Shown in pieces: positions 35,298-43,866 of a DNA stretch of 64,000 nucleotides (position 1 is the first letter of the stretch; every line of letters starts with the position of its first letter). Made by a program: the position numbers and the translations under genes. The stretch comes from Nitratireductor thuwali (GTDB lineage Bacteria > Pseudomonadota > Alphaproteobacteria > Rhizobiales > Rhizobiaceae): the NCBI RefSeq assembly GCF_036621415.1, contig NZ_CP030941.1, forward strand, positions 2,850,001-2,914,000, given 5' to 3'. The notes beneath the pieces were generated by a model, which had not been told where the DNA came from, ran no database searches, and was given only the letters and a program-made list of their open reading frames with translations.

Positions 35298-36386
35298 TCA
35301 ATCCCTGAGAACGCTCAGCCGGTCCGCATCCCAGTCGATCCACAACTGATCGGGCGGCAGGCTATCAGCCTCGCGCGCGTCCAGATAGGCCCTGATGACG
35401 GCATCGTCGCGTTCGCCAACGCGGATGTCGAGTGCCGTGCGGCTGCCCTTGAAGAGCTTGTTGACGATGCGTCCTTCGATGGCGTTGCCTGCCTTCGGCT
35501 TGGTGGGATAGCAGTTGACATTTTCCAGCCGCAGTGCGGCCATGACCGCGTCACCCGCCACGGGCTTGGTGCCGCGGGCGGAGCCGCGGACCTCGATCCC
35601 GTTCCAGTCGATGACGATGGAGTCCGCATCGCTGCCGCGCACGGTGCCTTCCAGAAGGTTGGTCTCGCCGATGAACTCGGCCACAAACCGGCTCTGCGGG
35701 CGGAAATATAGCTCCTCGGGCGTGCCGTCCTGCTCCACCCGACCGGCATTCATCACCACGATCCGGTCGGACATGGTCAGCGCCTCGTCCTGGTCGTGCG
35801 TGACGAAGAAGAAGGTCTTGCCGGTGCGCCTCTGGATATCCTTCAGTTCCACCTGCACCTGCCCGCGCAGCTTGGCGTCCAGCGCCCCCAGCGGCTCGTC
35901 GAGAAGCAGGAGTTTGGGATCGGGGGCGAGCGCGCGCGCCAGCGCCACGCGCTGGCGCTGGCCGCCGGAAAGCTGGTCCGGCGTGCGGTCGCGGAAGCCG
36001 CCAAGCTGCAGGAACTCCAAAAGCTCGTCCGTGCGCTTGTCGATCTCGCTGCGCGTCTTGCCCTTCAGCTCCAGGCCGAATGCCACGTTCTTGCCCACCG
36101 TCATGTGCGGGAACAGGGCGTAGTCCTGGAACACCATGTTGACGTCGCGCCGGTTGGGCGGCTGGCTCGTCACGTCGGTGCCGCCGAGGATGATGCGCCC
36201 CTCGTTCGGCGTTTCAAAGCCGCCCAGCATGCGCAGTGTCGTCGACTTGCCGCAGCCCGAGGGTCCGAGGAAGGTGACGAACTCGCCGGCCATGATCTCC
36301 ATGTCCAGCTTGTCGACGGCGACAGTGGAGCCGAAGCGCTTGGTGATCTTGTCGAGATGGACGATGACATCGCGTTGGTCGGTCAT
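35298..36386 (-). CDS. Polyamine-type ABC importer ATPase (PotA-like)
   Basis: A 362-aa ATPase: Walker A GPSGCGKST, Q-loop FQDYALFPHMTV, signature LSGGQRQRVALARAL, Walker B LLLLDEPLGALD, switch His in FVTHDQDEAL, and a C-terminal TOBE domain from about 280. ATG 36386 is preferred because it lies 2 bp after the permease stop; a GTG three codons upstream overlaps it. Together with two permeases and a binding protein it forms a spermidine/putrescine-class importer, a class that also carries opines and other amino-acid derivatives. Confidence 0.92.
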   Translation of the reverse strand: MTDQRDVIVHLDKITKRFGSTVAVDKLDMEIMAGEFVTFLGPSGCGKSTTLRMLGGFETPNEGRIILGGTDVTSQPPNRRDVNMVFQDYALFPHMTVGKNVAFGLELKGKTRSEIDKRTDELLEFLQLGGFRDRTPDQLSGGQRQRVALARALAPDPKLLLLDEPLGALDAKLRGQVQVELKDIQRRTGKTFFFVTHDQDEALTMSDRIVVMNAGRVEQDGTPEELYFRPQSRFVAEFIGETNLLEGTVRGSDADSIVIDWNGIEVRGSARGTKPVAGDAVMAALRLENVNCYPTKPKAGNAIEGRIVNKLFKGSRTALDIRVGERDDAVIRAYLDAREADSLPPDQLWIDWDADRLSVLRD

Positions 36387-36387
36387 G

Positions 36388-37173
36388 TCAGGCACCCTTG
36401 TTCATGCGCCGCATGGAGCGCTCGGCCCACAGGCCCAGCACCGCGGTCAGTATGAGGACGACGGTCGAGATGGCGTTGATTTCCGGCGACATGCCCGAAC
36501 GCAGCATCGCGAAGATGAGGACAGGAAGCGTCGGCTCATATCCCCCCAGGAAGAAGGCACGCACGAAGTCGTCGAAGGACAGGAGCATGCAGAAGATGCC
36601 CGCGCCGATCAAGGCCGGCAGGAGATAGGGCAGGGTGACGCGGAAGAAGGCGACAACCTTGTCGGCGCCCAAATCCTGCGCCGCCTCGATATGGCTTTTC
36701 GGCAGCGTCGCCAGCCGCGCCATCACCACAAGCGCCACGAAGGGCACGTTGTGCACCGTGTGACCGAGGATGATGGCAAACATGCCTGGTTCGATGGACA
36801 AAAGCCGGGCGAAGATGCGCAGCGAAATGGCCGAGATGATGCCTGGGATGACCGCAGGTAGGCAGGTCAGGGCGAACACGATCAGCTTGCCACGGAACTT
36901 GTTGGGGCCAAGGAAGGTCGCCACCCACACGCCGATCACCAGCGACAGCAGAGTGGAGGCGACGGCGATGGTCATGGAGTAGGCGAAGACGCCCAGGACT
37001 TCCGAGTCCTGAAAGACGCCCGTGTACCAATCCAGGGTCCAGCCCTGGATGGGAAAGCCGATGAACTGCGAATCCTTGAAGCCCATCATCACCATGAGGA
37101 TGAGCGGCACGAAGAGATAGACGATGAAGGCCGAATAGATGACCGACATCAGGATGCGCGTGTGTCTGGTCAT
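36388..37173 (-). CDS. ABC importer permease (PotC-like)
   Basis: A 261-aa permease with six helices and the EAA loop (MARLATLPKSHIEAAQDLGADKVVAFFRVTLPYLLPA). VGVWVATFLG and LGHTVHNVPFV are typical of the PotC/PotI subgroup. It overlaps the upstream permease gene by 4 bp and precedes the ATPase gene by 1 bp. Confidence 0.92.
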   Translation of the reverse strand: MTRHTRILMSVIYSAFIVYLFVPLILMVMMGFKDSQFIGFPIQGWTLDWYTGVFQDSEVLGVFAYSMTIAVASTLLSLVIGVWVATFLGPNKFRGKLIVFALTCLPAVIPGIISAISLRIFARLLSIEPGMFAIILGHTVHNVPFVALVVMARLATLPKSHIEAAQDLGADKVVAFFRVTLPYLLPALIGAGIFCMLLSFDDFVRAFFLGGYEPTLPVLIFAMLRSGMSPEINAISTVVLILTAVLGLWAERSMRRMNKGA

Positions 37174-38177
37174 TGCATCATTCCTTTCCCGTCACGGCCC
37201 ATGAGCTTGAGGAAAATCCCCGTCAGCGCCAGCGTGGTGATGAGCATGATGGAGGAGAAGGCGGCACCAGTGGGCCACTGGTCGCCCGCGACGTGGAAGA
37301 AGCCGGCGATCGTCTCGGCAAAGACGGTCGTATTCGGCCCACCCAGAAGCACGGGTGTAGCGTAGTAGCCGGTCGAGATTAGGAAGACGAGCGTGCAGCC
37401 GGACGCGATACCTTCCCGCGAAAGTGGCAGCGTGATGCGCAGGAACCGCGTCCAGGCGCCCGCACCGAGGTCGGCGCCGGCCTCCAGATAGTTCCGCGGG
37501 ATCTTTTCGAGCGCCGAGTATAGCGGCAGGAGCATGTAGAGCGCGGTCAGATAGATGATGCCCATGCCCAGCGAGAAGCTCGTATACATGAAGGGGATCG
37601 GCCGCTCGATCAGACCCAGCCACTTCAGCACCAGGTTCACCGCGCCATTGTTGCCAAGCAGGATCATGATCGCGTAGGTGCGCACGATCTCGCCCACCCA
37701 AAAGGGAATGAGCAGGAGCAGGAGTAATAGAAGCTGGTTTTTGCGGCTGACATGCTTGGCCAGGAAATAGGCCACCGGATAGGTGATCACGAGCGTCGAC
37801 GCCGTCAGCACGAAGGCGAAGGCCAGCGTGCGGAAGAACGGGATGATGAAAATCTGCTCTTCGAAGAAGCGCTGCCAGTTGGCCAGCGTCACTTGCGGCT
37901 CCTGGCCGGCAGATGGCGGGTAGGAGTCGAGAAAGCTGATCCAGAACATCTGGATGATGGGCCCCAGATGGGCGACGAACACCCAAAGCAACGGAAAGCT
38001 GGCCAGCAGGATGAACTGGCGGCGCTGCGTCTTGAACAGCGTTCCCGTGACGGACTGATAAAGACCGTTGGTCATCAGCGCACCCCAGACGCTGCGCCGT
38101 CCGGCGCCGCCCGTGGCCGTGCCGAGCCCGGTTTCTTGTTTTACATCTGCATGGGCCATGTCTTGCTGGCTATCCAT
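37170..38177 (-). CDS. ABC importer permease (PotB-like)
   Basis: A 335-aa permease. About 55 residues of cytosolic N terminus precede six helices; the EAA loop is YSALEKIPRNYLEAGADLGAGAWTRFLRITLPLS. PFWVGEIVRTYAIMILLGNNGAVN is a PotB/PotH subgroup signature. The long N terminus may be shortened if an internal start is used (for example at the MTNG codon). Its stop overlaps the start of the next permease gene. Confidence 0.9.
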   Translation of the reverse strand: MDSQQDMAHADVKQETGLGTATGGAGRRSVWGALMTNGLYQSVTGTLFKTQRRQFILLASFPLLWVFVAHLGPIIQMFWISFLDSYPPSAGQEPQVTLANWQRFFEEQIFIIPFFRTLAFAFVLTASTLVITYPVAYFLAKHVSRKNQLLLLLLLLIPFWVGEIVRTYAIMILLGNNGAVNLVLKWLGLIERPIPFMYTSFSLGMGIIYLTALYMLLPLYSALEKIPRNYLEAGADLGAGAWTRFLRITLPLSREGIASGCTLVFLISTGYYATPVLLGGPNTTVFAETIAGFFHVAGDQWPTGAAFSSIMLITTLALTGIFLKLMGRDGKGMMQ

Positions 38178-38262
38178 TCACCGCTTCGCGCGCTTGTTTG
38201 ATGACATCGCTCCGCGCCATCTGTCGGTGGCCGCGGAAACTGCAGGCTCCGCCTGCGTTGGA

Positions 38263-38291
38263 AAGGGGCGGAGGAGTTTCCTCCGCCCCTT
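38263..38291 (-). terminator. Stem-loop between binding-protein and permease genes
   Basis: A perfect 12-bp GC-rich stem (38263-38274 with 38280-38291) with a 5-nt loop lies 11 bp after the binding-protein stop and about 85 bp before the permease start. Hairpins in this place usually stabilise the binding-protein message or partly terminate, giving an excess of binding protein over membrane parts. Confidence 0.65.
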
Positions 38292-38301
38292 ATTGGGCTG
38301 C

Positions 38302-39411
38302 TTAAGCCGCCTTGATCTCCTCTACGGCCGGATCGACCAAGCTATACTTCAGGTCGTTCGCCTCTGAACGGAAGAACTGCAGTCCCTGCAACTCTTCCTC
38401 GGTGAAGGAAGCCGCCTTCTGCTCCAGCTCGGTCAGGTGCTGATCGACACCCTTGAAGGTGGAGATGAAGCCGGAGGCCTTGGTCATCTGCGCGCCCACT
38501 TCCGGCCGGGCCAGAAGCGCGTCGAGCAGTGCGTAGGCATTGTCCGGGTTGGGACCGTTGTTGGTGACGTTGAGCGTGTAGACGAAGCCGTATGAGCCTT
38601 CTTTCGGGATCGTCATGTCGACGGGAAAGCCGTCCATGATGAGCTTCGAGATCGGTCCGCTCCAGGCGTGCGCCAGCACGATGTCCTGGTTGATGAACAT
38701 CTGCTGCACCTCGGCACCGGAATCGTAGAACTTGCGCACCATCGGCTTGTGTTCAATGAGGAAGTCACGTGCTTCCTTGACGATCTGGGCGGCCTTCTCC
38801 GGGTCATCCTTGTAGGCCACCATGTTGCCGTCATAGCCGAGATACAGCATCACGACCGACATCATGTCCTGGATGATGTAGGCGGTCTGACCCTCGTATT
38901 TCGGGTCGAACATGACGTCCCAGCTCTTGACCTCGTCCTCGCTTACGATTTCGGTATTGTAGGCTAGGACTTCGGCACCGGACAGGATGGGTGCGCCCCA
39001 TTTGTTGCCGTTGATGGTCGCCCAGTCGCTCTCCGAATAGACGGGATTGATGTTGCCCCAGTTGTTGAGCCGGTCGGTGTCGAGCGGTGCCAGCAGGTCG
39101 GAGTCGATGAACTGCAGGAAGCGGTGGCCGGCCACGGTGACGATGTCGGCGCTCGGTTCCGGCGCTTCGGCGGCCAGCAGGTTGAACTGCTTTCCCTGGT
39201 CGTCGACGAGCCGGACGCGCACCTCGATTCCGGTTTCCTTCTCGAACTCGGCCTTGAAATCGTCCGGAATGAAGTTGGCGTAGGTCCAGACGTTGACGAC
39301 GCCCGAGGCCCGCGCAGCGGTGGAGCGCAGATAGGCGGGCGCTGCCAAGATGGCTGCGCCCGCTGCGCCGGACTTGATGAATCCCCTGCGGCTGGTGATG
39401 AATTTACTCAT
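38302..39411 (-). CDS. Polyamine-type ABC solute-binding protein (PotD/F-like)
   Basis: A 369-aa periplasmic protein with a twin-arginine signal (SRRGFIKSGAAGAAILAAPAYL). The PotD fold begins VVNVWTYANFIPDDFKAEFEKETG and includes FDPKYEGQTAYIIQDM and a hinge with AHAWSGPISKL. Residues that would bind polyamine cannot be verified by eye, so the ligand is open; the downstream neighbours suggest an amine or opine-like compound. Confidence 0.9.
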   Translation of the reverse strand: MSKFITSRRGFIKSGAAGAAILAAPAYLRSTAARASGVVNVWTYANFIPDDFKAEFEKETGIEVRVRLVDDQGKQFNLLAAEAPEPSADIVTVAGHRFLQFIDSDLLAPLDTDRLNNWGNINPVYSESDWATINGNKWGAPILSGAEVLAYNTEIVSEDEVKSWDVMFDPKYEGQTAYIIQDMMSVVMLYLGYDGNMVAYKDDPEKAAQIVKEARDFLIEHKPMVRKFYDSGAEVQQMFINQDIVLAHAWSGPISKLIMDGFPVDMTIPKEGSYGFVYTLNVTNNGPNPDNAYALLDALLARPEVGAQMTKASGFISTFKGVDQHLTELEQKAASFTEEELQGLQFFRSEANDLKYSLVDPAVEEIKAA

Positions 39412-39514
39412 GACTGTATTCCCTCTTCTGGTTGGTCATTTGTTATAGCGCTTGGCGCCTTAGTTCAGCAGGGCTCTTGGCGGCCCCTTGTCATGGCATT
39501 GTTGATCCCTTCTG

Positions 39515-40627
39515 TCACCCAGGCTGAGGCACCCGATTGCGACCTTCCTGAGACAGGGTCTTCAGCTCATCGAGCGTCAGCGCATCCAGCGCCAGCGCGT
39601 CCAGCAGCTGGTTCTCCGAGAAAAAGTCTCGCCCGTAGAGGGCCGAGAATATCTCGACACCGGAGCGATGGAGCTTTGCCTCCCGTCCCGTGAGCTCGCC
39701 CAGTTTGACGGTCATCAGCAGGCCGTAGGGCACGTCCTCCGTCACATAGCGGCTGTCGGCCGTTGTCGGTCCCGTGCCGCCGCGGCCCTGGCGGTGCATC
39801 TCCTGGTTCATGTTCGACACCGTGTCCTCCGGCACGTGAAAGGACAGGTGGAAATGCTCGAAGATCGTGCGCACCGACAGGCCCAGCGCCTCGGCGATCG
39901 CCAGCCGCTCCTTGTCGAGCGCCTCAAGAAGCCGTCCCACATTGGGCGTGACGTTGTAGCCCTGGTCCCAGGTCTCACCGTGCTCCATCCGCGTCATGTT
40001 GCACAGGGCGATGCCCATGTGGTTCTGCGGGTTGAGGTTGCTGAGCGAGATCGCCAGCAGGCCATCGCGTTGCACGAAGCGGTCGCCGAAAAGCCGCTGG
40101 CAAAGCGCCAGCCCCTCAGCTGCGCGCGCGCTGGGCACGGTGCACAGATCCACCTTACTGCGGACCGTGTTGACACTGGCCTCCACATAGCTTGGCTGGC
40201 GGCCGGTTGTTGCCGTCGTTCCCCAGGCGATGATGGGCACGCTCACGCCGCGCTGCGCCAGAAGGCGCGAGAGATAGAGCGCGCCGAAGGAGGCATGCGA
40301 AGAGATGATGATGGCCTGTTCCGGCCGGATTTGCGGGGCGATGGCGTCAAACGCCATCTTGTGGCCGTAGCCGGGCAGAGCGACGAGGATGACGTCAGCG
40401 TCCTTCACCAGTGCCGCGGCATCGGACGCCACACCGGGATGGAACGTGCATTCGACAGCGCCCGTGGCCCTTAGCGGTTCGCCGGCGGCAAGCCGCTCCG
40501 TGCGCTTGCCAGACGGCGACCACAGGACGGGCCGGTGCCCGGCCTGCTCCAGAAAAGCCGCCGCGCCGAATGCGATGGCGCCAGCGCCGGCAATTCCCAC
40601 AGTGAGCTGATCTTTCTGCATGTTCAT
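39515..40627 (-). CDS. NAD/NADP octopine/nopaline dehydrogenase family protein
   Basis: A 370-aa two-domain dehydrogenase. The N-terminal Rossmann domain carries GIAGAGAIAFGAAAF (GxGxxxxG) and VILVALPGYGHKMAF. The C-terminal opine-dehydrogenase domain shows NLNPQNHMGIALCN, RLAIAEALGLSVRTIFEHFH and GPTTADSRYVTEDVPYGLL. Family enzymes condense an amino acid with a keto acid, or oxidise the resulting opine. Its ATG overlaps the stop of the aminotransferase remnant (ATGA), showing that the two were once coupled. It is about 100 bp upstream of the binding-protein gene, same direction. Confidence 0.88.
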   Translation of the reverse strand: MNMQKDQLTVGIAGAGAIAFGAAAFLEQAGHRPVLWSPSGKRTERLAAGEPLRATGAVECTFHPGVASDAAALVKDADVILVALPGYGHKMAFDAIAPQIRPEQAIIISSHASFGALYLSRLLAQRGVSVPIIAWGTTATTGRQPSYVEASVNTVRSKVDLCTVPSARAAEGLALCQRLFGDRFVQRDGLLAISLSNLNPQNHMGIALCNMTRMEHGETWDQGYNVTPNVGRLLEALDKERLAIAEALGLSVRTIFEHFHLSFHVPEDTVSNMNQEMHRQGRGGTGPTTADSRYVTEDVPYGLLMTVKLGELTGREAKLHRSGVEIFSALYGRDFFSENQLLDALALDALTLDELKTLSQEGRNRVPQPG

Positions 40628-40832
40628 TGTCTCAGCCCCCTGGTTCCGGCCCGTTTTTCGTCCTCATTCAACTCGGGATATTGCACCGGCGTCGACCACT
40701 CCTCAGCGCTGTGCATCTCCCAGTAAAGGTCGCTTAGCCGCTGTGTAACCGGGCCGATGCGGCCGTCGGCGACCGGCGCCCCGTCGATGCTCGTTACCGG
40801 CATGATGCCGCCGGCGGTCGACGTAACGTGCT
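40624..40832 (-). pseudogene. C-terminal remnant of a class IV (BCAT-like) aminotransferase
   Basis: The last about 65 residues of a fold-type IV PLP enzyme remain: TSTAGGIMPVTSIDG (phosphate-binding turn), GRIGPVTQRLSDLYW and WSTPVQY. The reading frame continues upstream, but from about 40833 it is antisense to an Lrp gene fragment and has no aminotransferase character. The 5' three quarters, with the PLP lysine, are missing. Confidence 0.8.
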
Positions 40833-41082
40833 TGTCGAACTGGAGCGCGAGCGGCTCGACCTTCTCGATGACTTCAAGCGCGAGATGCACGCCACAGATG
40901 AGGTGAGCCAGTGCTACATGGTCACCGGAGAGGCCGATTTCGTGCTCGTGGTCACGGTCGAGGACATCGCGACCTTCGATCACTTCGTCAAGACCAAGCT
41001 CTACGCCAACAGAAACCTGCGGAAATTCCGCAGCATGATCACGCTTGAAAGGCTCAAGTTCGAGCCGCGCATCCACGTGTGA
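40828..41082 (+). pseudogene. C-terminal remnant of an Lrp/AsnC regulator
   Basis: The frame encodes the RAM/ligand domain of an Lrp-type regulator: LERERLDLLDDFKREM, VSQCYMVTGEADFVLVV and RKFRSMITLERLKF, ending at 41082. The N-terminal HTH is absent. It abuts the aminotransferase remnant tail to tail, as if one deletion removed both 5' ends and the promoter region between two divergent genes. Confidence 0.8.
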
Positions 41083-41194
41083 TCGCCTCTTGCAATGACG
41101 CGCGGCCGTCGCCGAGGCACTGGCCGCAACGGCCTCGCGCCTGAAAGGCGGCTTCCATCTCTGTGTCGCTATCCCTTGCAAGGTCGTGTCGCTC

Positions 41195-41779
41195 CTAGCT
41201 TTCTTCGTGCGCGACCGGGTCGCCCAAGACATGCATCAGCCGGTTCGCCCAGCCGAAGAGCGAGGCCGACAGGATGAGGTCCAGGATCTCGGCATCGTCC
41301 AGCCCTGCGTCGCGCAGCGCCTGAACGTCCGCCTCGTCCGCCTCGCTCGGTGCTTTGGAAAGCCGCGTGGCGAAACGGAAGATCGCCGCCTGCCTGTCGT
41401 CCAGCTCCGCTGCCTCGCCATCGCGGAAGATGCGCTCCATCACGCTTTCGTCCTTGGCGAGCTGGTTGTAGCGGCTGGAGTGGACGGCCGCGCAATAGAC
41501 GCAGTGATTGACCACGGAAGCCGCCGTCGCGCCGATCTCGCGTTCGGCACGGCCCAGGCCGCCACGATTGTACATGATGGCGTTGAAGAGCGGCGTGCGC
41601 ACCTTCAGCGTCTCCACGTCGTTGACCAGCACCAGCACGTATTCCGACACCTTGGTGTTGGAGGGCGTGACCTTCAGCGCGTCGAGCTGCTCCGGCGTCG
41701 CCTCGGCGAGATCGATGGGCTTCACGCGCGGCTGCCAGTGCGGAATCTCGGTGGTGAATTCGCGGATGACCGTGTTCAT
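41195..41779 (-). CDS. AhpD/CMD-type peroxidase-related protein
   Basis: A 194-aa carboxymuconolactone-decarboxylase-fold protein. The AhpD-like redox motif is NHCVYCAAVHS (CxxC plus His), preceded by the helix AEREIGATAASVV. Members with this motif reduce peroxides or act as redox partners. It resembles the alkylhydroperoxidase-domain subfamily named after Agrobacterium vitis Avi_7169, which is typically paired with a second CMD protein, as here. It overlaps the next upstream gene by 4 bp (ATGA). Confidence 0.85.
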   Translation of the reverse strand: MNTVIREFTTEIPHWQPRVKPIDLAEATPEQLDALKVTPSNTKVSEYVLVLVNDVETLKVRTPLFNAIMYNRGGLGRAEREIGATAASVVNHCVYCAAVHSSRYNQLAKDESVMERIFRDGEAAELDDRQAAIFRFATRLSKAPSEADEADVQALRDAGLDDAEILDLILSASLFGWANRLMHVLGDPVAHEES

Positions 41780-42276
41780 GCCGTCGCCCTCATCAGTTTC
41801 AGCCCGGCGATCAGCCGCACCTGATAGGCCAGGAACGCGTTGAGTTCCGCCAGACGCACGATGTCCGCGTCGCTGATGCCGACCTTCTGCAGGGCCTCAA
41901 TATCCGCGGCGATGGTCTCGCGCGTGCGCATCGTCACCAGGTCGGTGAAGGTGATCGCCGCCGCAAGCCGTCCGCTGCCCTTGAAACTAGGATCGGCCGC
42001 CGCAGCTTCGTCCGCGCTTGCGCCGGCATTGTCCAGGAGTTGCATATAGTGAGCGGCCAGTGCCTCGTCGCCGTTGAGCCGCGCGATACGCACGGCGAGT
42101 GCGGCGCGCAGGCCGTGCGACAGGCCCCCGGGATCGGCCGGCGTGAGCGCCGCGTCATGGGTGGCCTGCGTCATCTCCATCACGTCGGCACGGCCGGCCA
42201 GGGCCTCGCGCACCGACGCGGCATCAGCCGCGCCGGAAAGGCGGGTCACCACATCGTTCGCCAGGGTCTCGCTCAT
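41776..42276 (-). CDS. CMD-domain protein lacking cysteines (Avi_7170-like)
   Basis: A 166-aa, all-helical protein that resembles the CMD family (ITFTDLVTMRTRETIAADIEALQKVGISDADIVRLAELNAFLAYQVR). It contains no cysteine at all, so it cannot perform the AhpD redox cycle and may be a structural or regulatory partner of the next protein. ATG 42276 has GGGAG at a good distance; ATG 42282 overlaps the monooxygenase stop and is the alternative. Confidence 0.8.
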   Translation of the reverse strand: MSETLANDVVTRLSGAADAASVREALAGRADVMEMTQATHDAALTPADPGGLSHGLRAALAVRIARLNGDEALAAHYMQLLDNAGASADEAAAADPSFKGSGRLAAAITFTDLVTMRTRETIAADIEALQKVGISDADIVRLAELNAFLAYQVRLIAGLKLMRATA

Positions 42277-42281
42277 CTTCA

Positions 42282-43787
42282 TCAGCTCCCGTTGGTGAAG
42301 GCCGGCGCAGGCGTTGCCGCGGCGTCCTCGATATCGGTTTCGGCCCACTCGTCGCCCAGAAGCTCCGGCTTCGAGTAGTCCAGCATGCCCTGCCAATGCG
42401 TTTCCACATCCTCACGGTAGAGCGTGGCCGCAATCGCTCGCGTCAGCCACGCCGCGCCGTCGCTGATGCCGGGAATGTCGCCCGACACCTTGCCGAGGCT
42501 CGCCGAGGCGCCGTAGTTGAAGCAATAGACCTTCGACAGCCAGGGCGCCTTGCCCGGTGTGCGCTCGCGGAAGCTGAAGTCCTCATTGAGATAGGGAAAA
42601 TTGGAAAGCTCGGTGCTTTCTTCTCCCGCCGGCGGCGTATAGCGGTCGCGCCACAGCATGATCTCGCCGGCCGCCTCGCCTAGCTCGGTGCGCGCCAGCG
42701 GATCGACGGTAAAGCCGGTGCCGAGGATGACGAAATCCGTCGTCAGCCGCTTGCCTGTCGTCGTCTCGATGACCACCTCGCCGTTCTCGTAGTCCATCCG
42801 CCGGATGCCGTGGCCGAAGTGGAAATAGGCGTTTTCGTGCCGGCTCACCCGCAGGGTGGAGCCGCGCGGGGCCGGCGTCTGCGTGACAAAGGAATATTGC
42901 ATGAAGCGCCAGCGCCATTCGTCCGGCAGCGCCGCATAGCCCGCGGTGAAGCCGGGCGAGCCGATACCCATCATCTTGTTGATGGTCGGCATCTCTCTGC
43001 GGCGGATCAGGTGGCGCACCTCCTTGGCGCCGGCCTCCAGCGCCTCGGCCGAATTGTCGACCGCCGAAGCGCCGACTCCGATGACGACCACCCGCTTGCC
43101 CTTCAGCGCCGGGAAGTCGATATCGTCGGCCGAATGCGCCCAGCAATGGCCGGGCAAGCCGTCGACGAAGCCGGGTATATTGGGCTGGCCGGTGCCGTCC
43201 CGTCCCGTCGCCATGACGAATTTGCGCGTCAGGATGGATTTCTCTCCGGCGCCGCGTCCGGCAAGCTCAAGGCGCAGATACTCGCCCTCCGGGCGCACCC
43301 GCTTTACCTCGATCTCGTTCTCGACCGGAATGTCCAGCACCTTGCGGTACCAGACGAGGTATTCCATCCACATGGGCCGCGGGATCTTGTCGAGCGCCTC
43401 CCACGCCTCCTCGCCGTAAAGCGCGGTGAACCAGGCGCGGAAGGTCAGGGACGCATGGCCGTAGGCCGGCCCGGTGAGCTGCTTGGGTGAGCGCAGCGTC
43501 TCCATGCGCGCATAGGTAAGCCACGGCCCTTCCAACCCCGCCGGGTTGCGGTCGAGGATGCGCGTGTTGCGTATGCCGCCGCTCCACAGCGCGAAATAGG
43601 CTAGAAGCCCCACCATGCCGCCGCCGATGATGACGACGTCATGCACGGGCTCGCCGTCCTTCTCGTGCGGCGGCACCCAATTGGCCGGCGGCAGGCACAG
43701 GTAAGCGAGATCCTGTCGAACCCGCTCCTCGAGCCGGGCCAGGCGCTCGGCGCCGATCGCCGGGTCTATGTCTGCGGAGTGCTGCAT
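42282..43787 (-). CDS. Flavin-containing monooxygenase-like NAD(P)/FAD protein
   Basis: A 501-aa class B flavoprotein. FAD site VVIIGGGMVGLLAYFAL at about residue 50, the YLVWYRKVL helix, an ATGRDGTGQPNIPG strand, and the NADP site RVVVIGVGASAVDNSAEAL at about 235. The C-terminal ILGTGFTVDP is the usual ATG-like motif. It would oxygenate an amine, ketone or sulfur compound. It is translationally coupled to the two CMD proteins, which suggests they protect against or use its peroxide by-product. Confidence 0.88.
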   Translation of the reverse strand: MQHSADIDPAIGAERLARLEERVRQDLAYLCLPPANWVPPHEKDGEPVHDVVIIGGGMVGLLAYFALWSGGIRNTRILDRNPAGLEGPWLTYARMETLRSPKQLTGPAYGHASLTFRAWFTALYGEEAWEALDKIPRPMWMEYLVWYRKVLDIPVENEIEVKRVRPEGEYLRLELAGRGAGEKSILTRKFVMATGRDGTGQPNIPGFVDGLPGHCWAHSADDIDFPALKGKRVVVIGVGASAVDNSAEALEAGAKEVRHLIRRREMPTINKMMGIGSPGFTAGYAALPDEWRWRFMQYSFVTQTPAPRGSTLRVSRHENAYFHFGHGIRRMDYENGEVVIETTTGKRLTTDFVILGTGFTVDPLARTELGEAAGEIMLWRDRYTPPAGEESTELSNFPYLNEDFSFRERTPGKAPWLSKVYCFNYGASASLGKVSGDIPGISDGAAWLTRAIAATLYREDVETHWQGMLDYSKPELLGDEWAETDIEDAAATPAPAFTNGS

Positions 43788-43866
43788 CGTTGTCGGTCTC
43801 AGCCTTCTTTAGAGCGTTGGAAAGGAGTGTTCTTTCCTTCCTTCCGCGGCTCGCATTGATTTCTTT

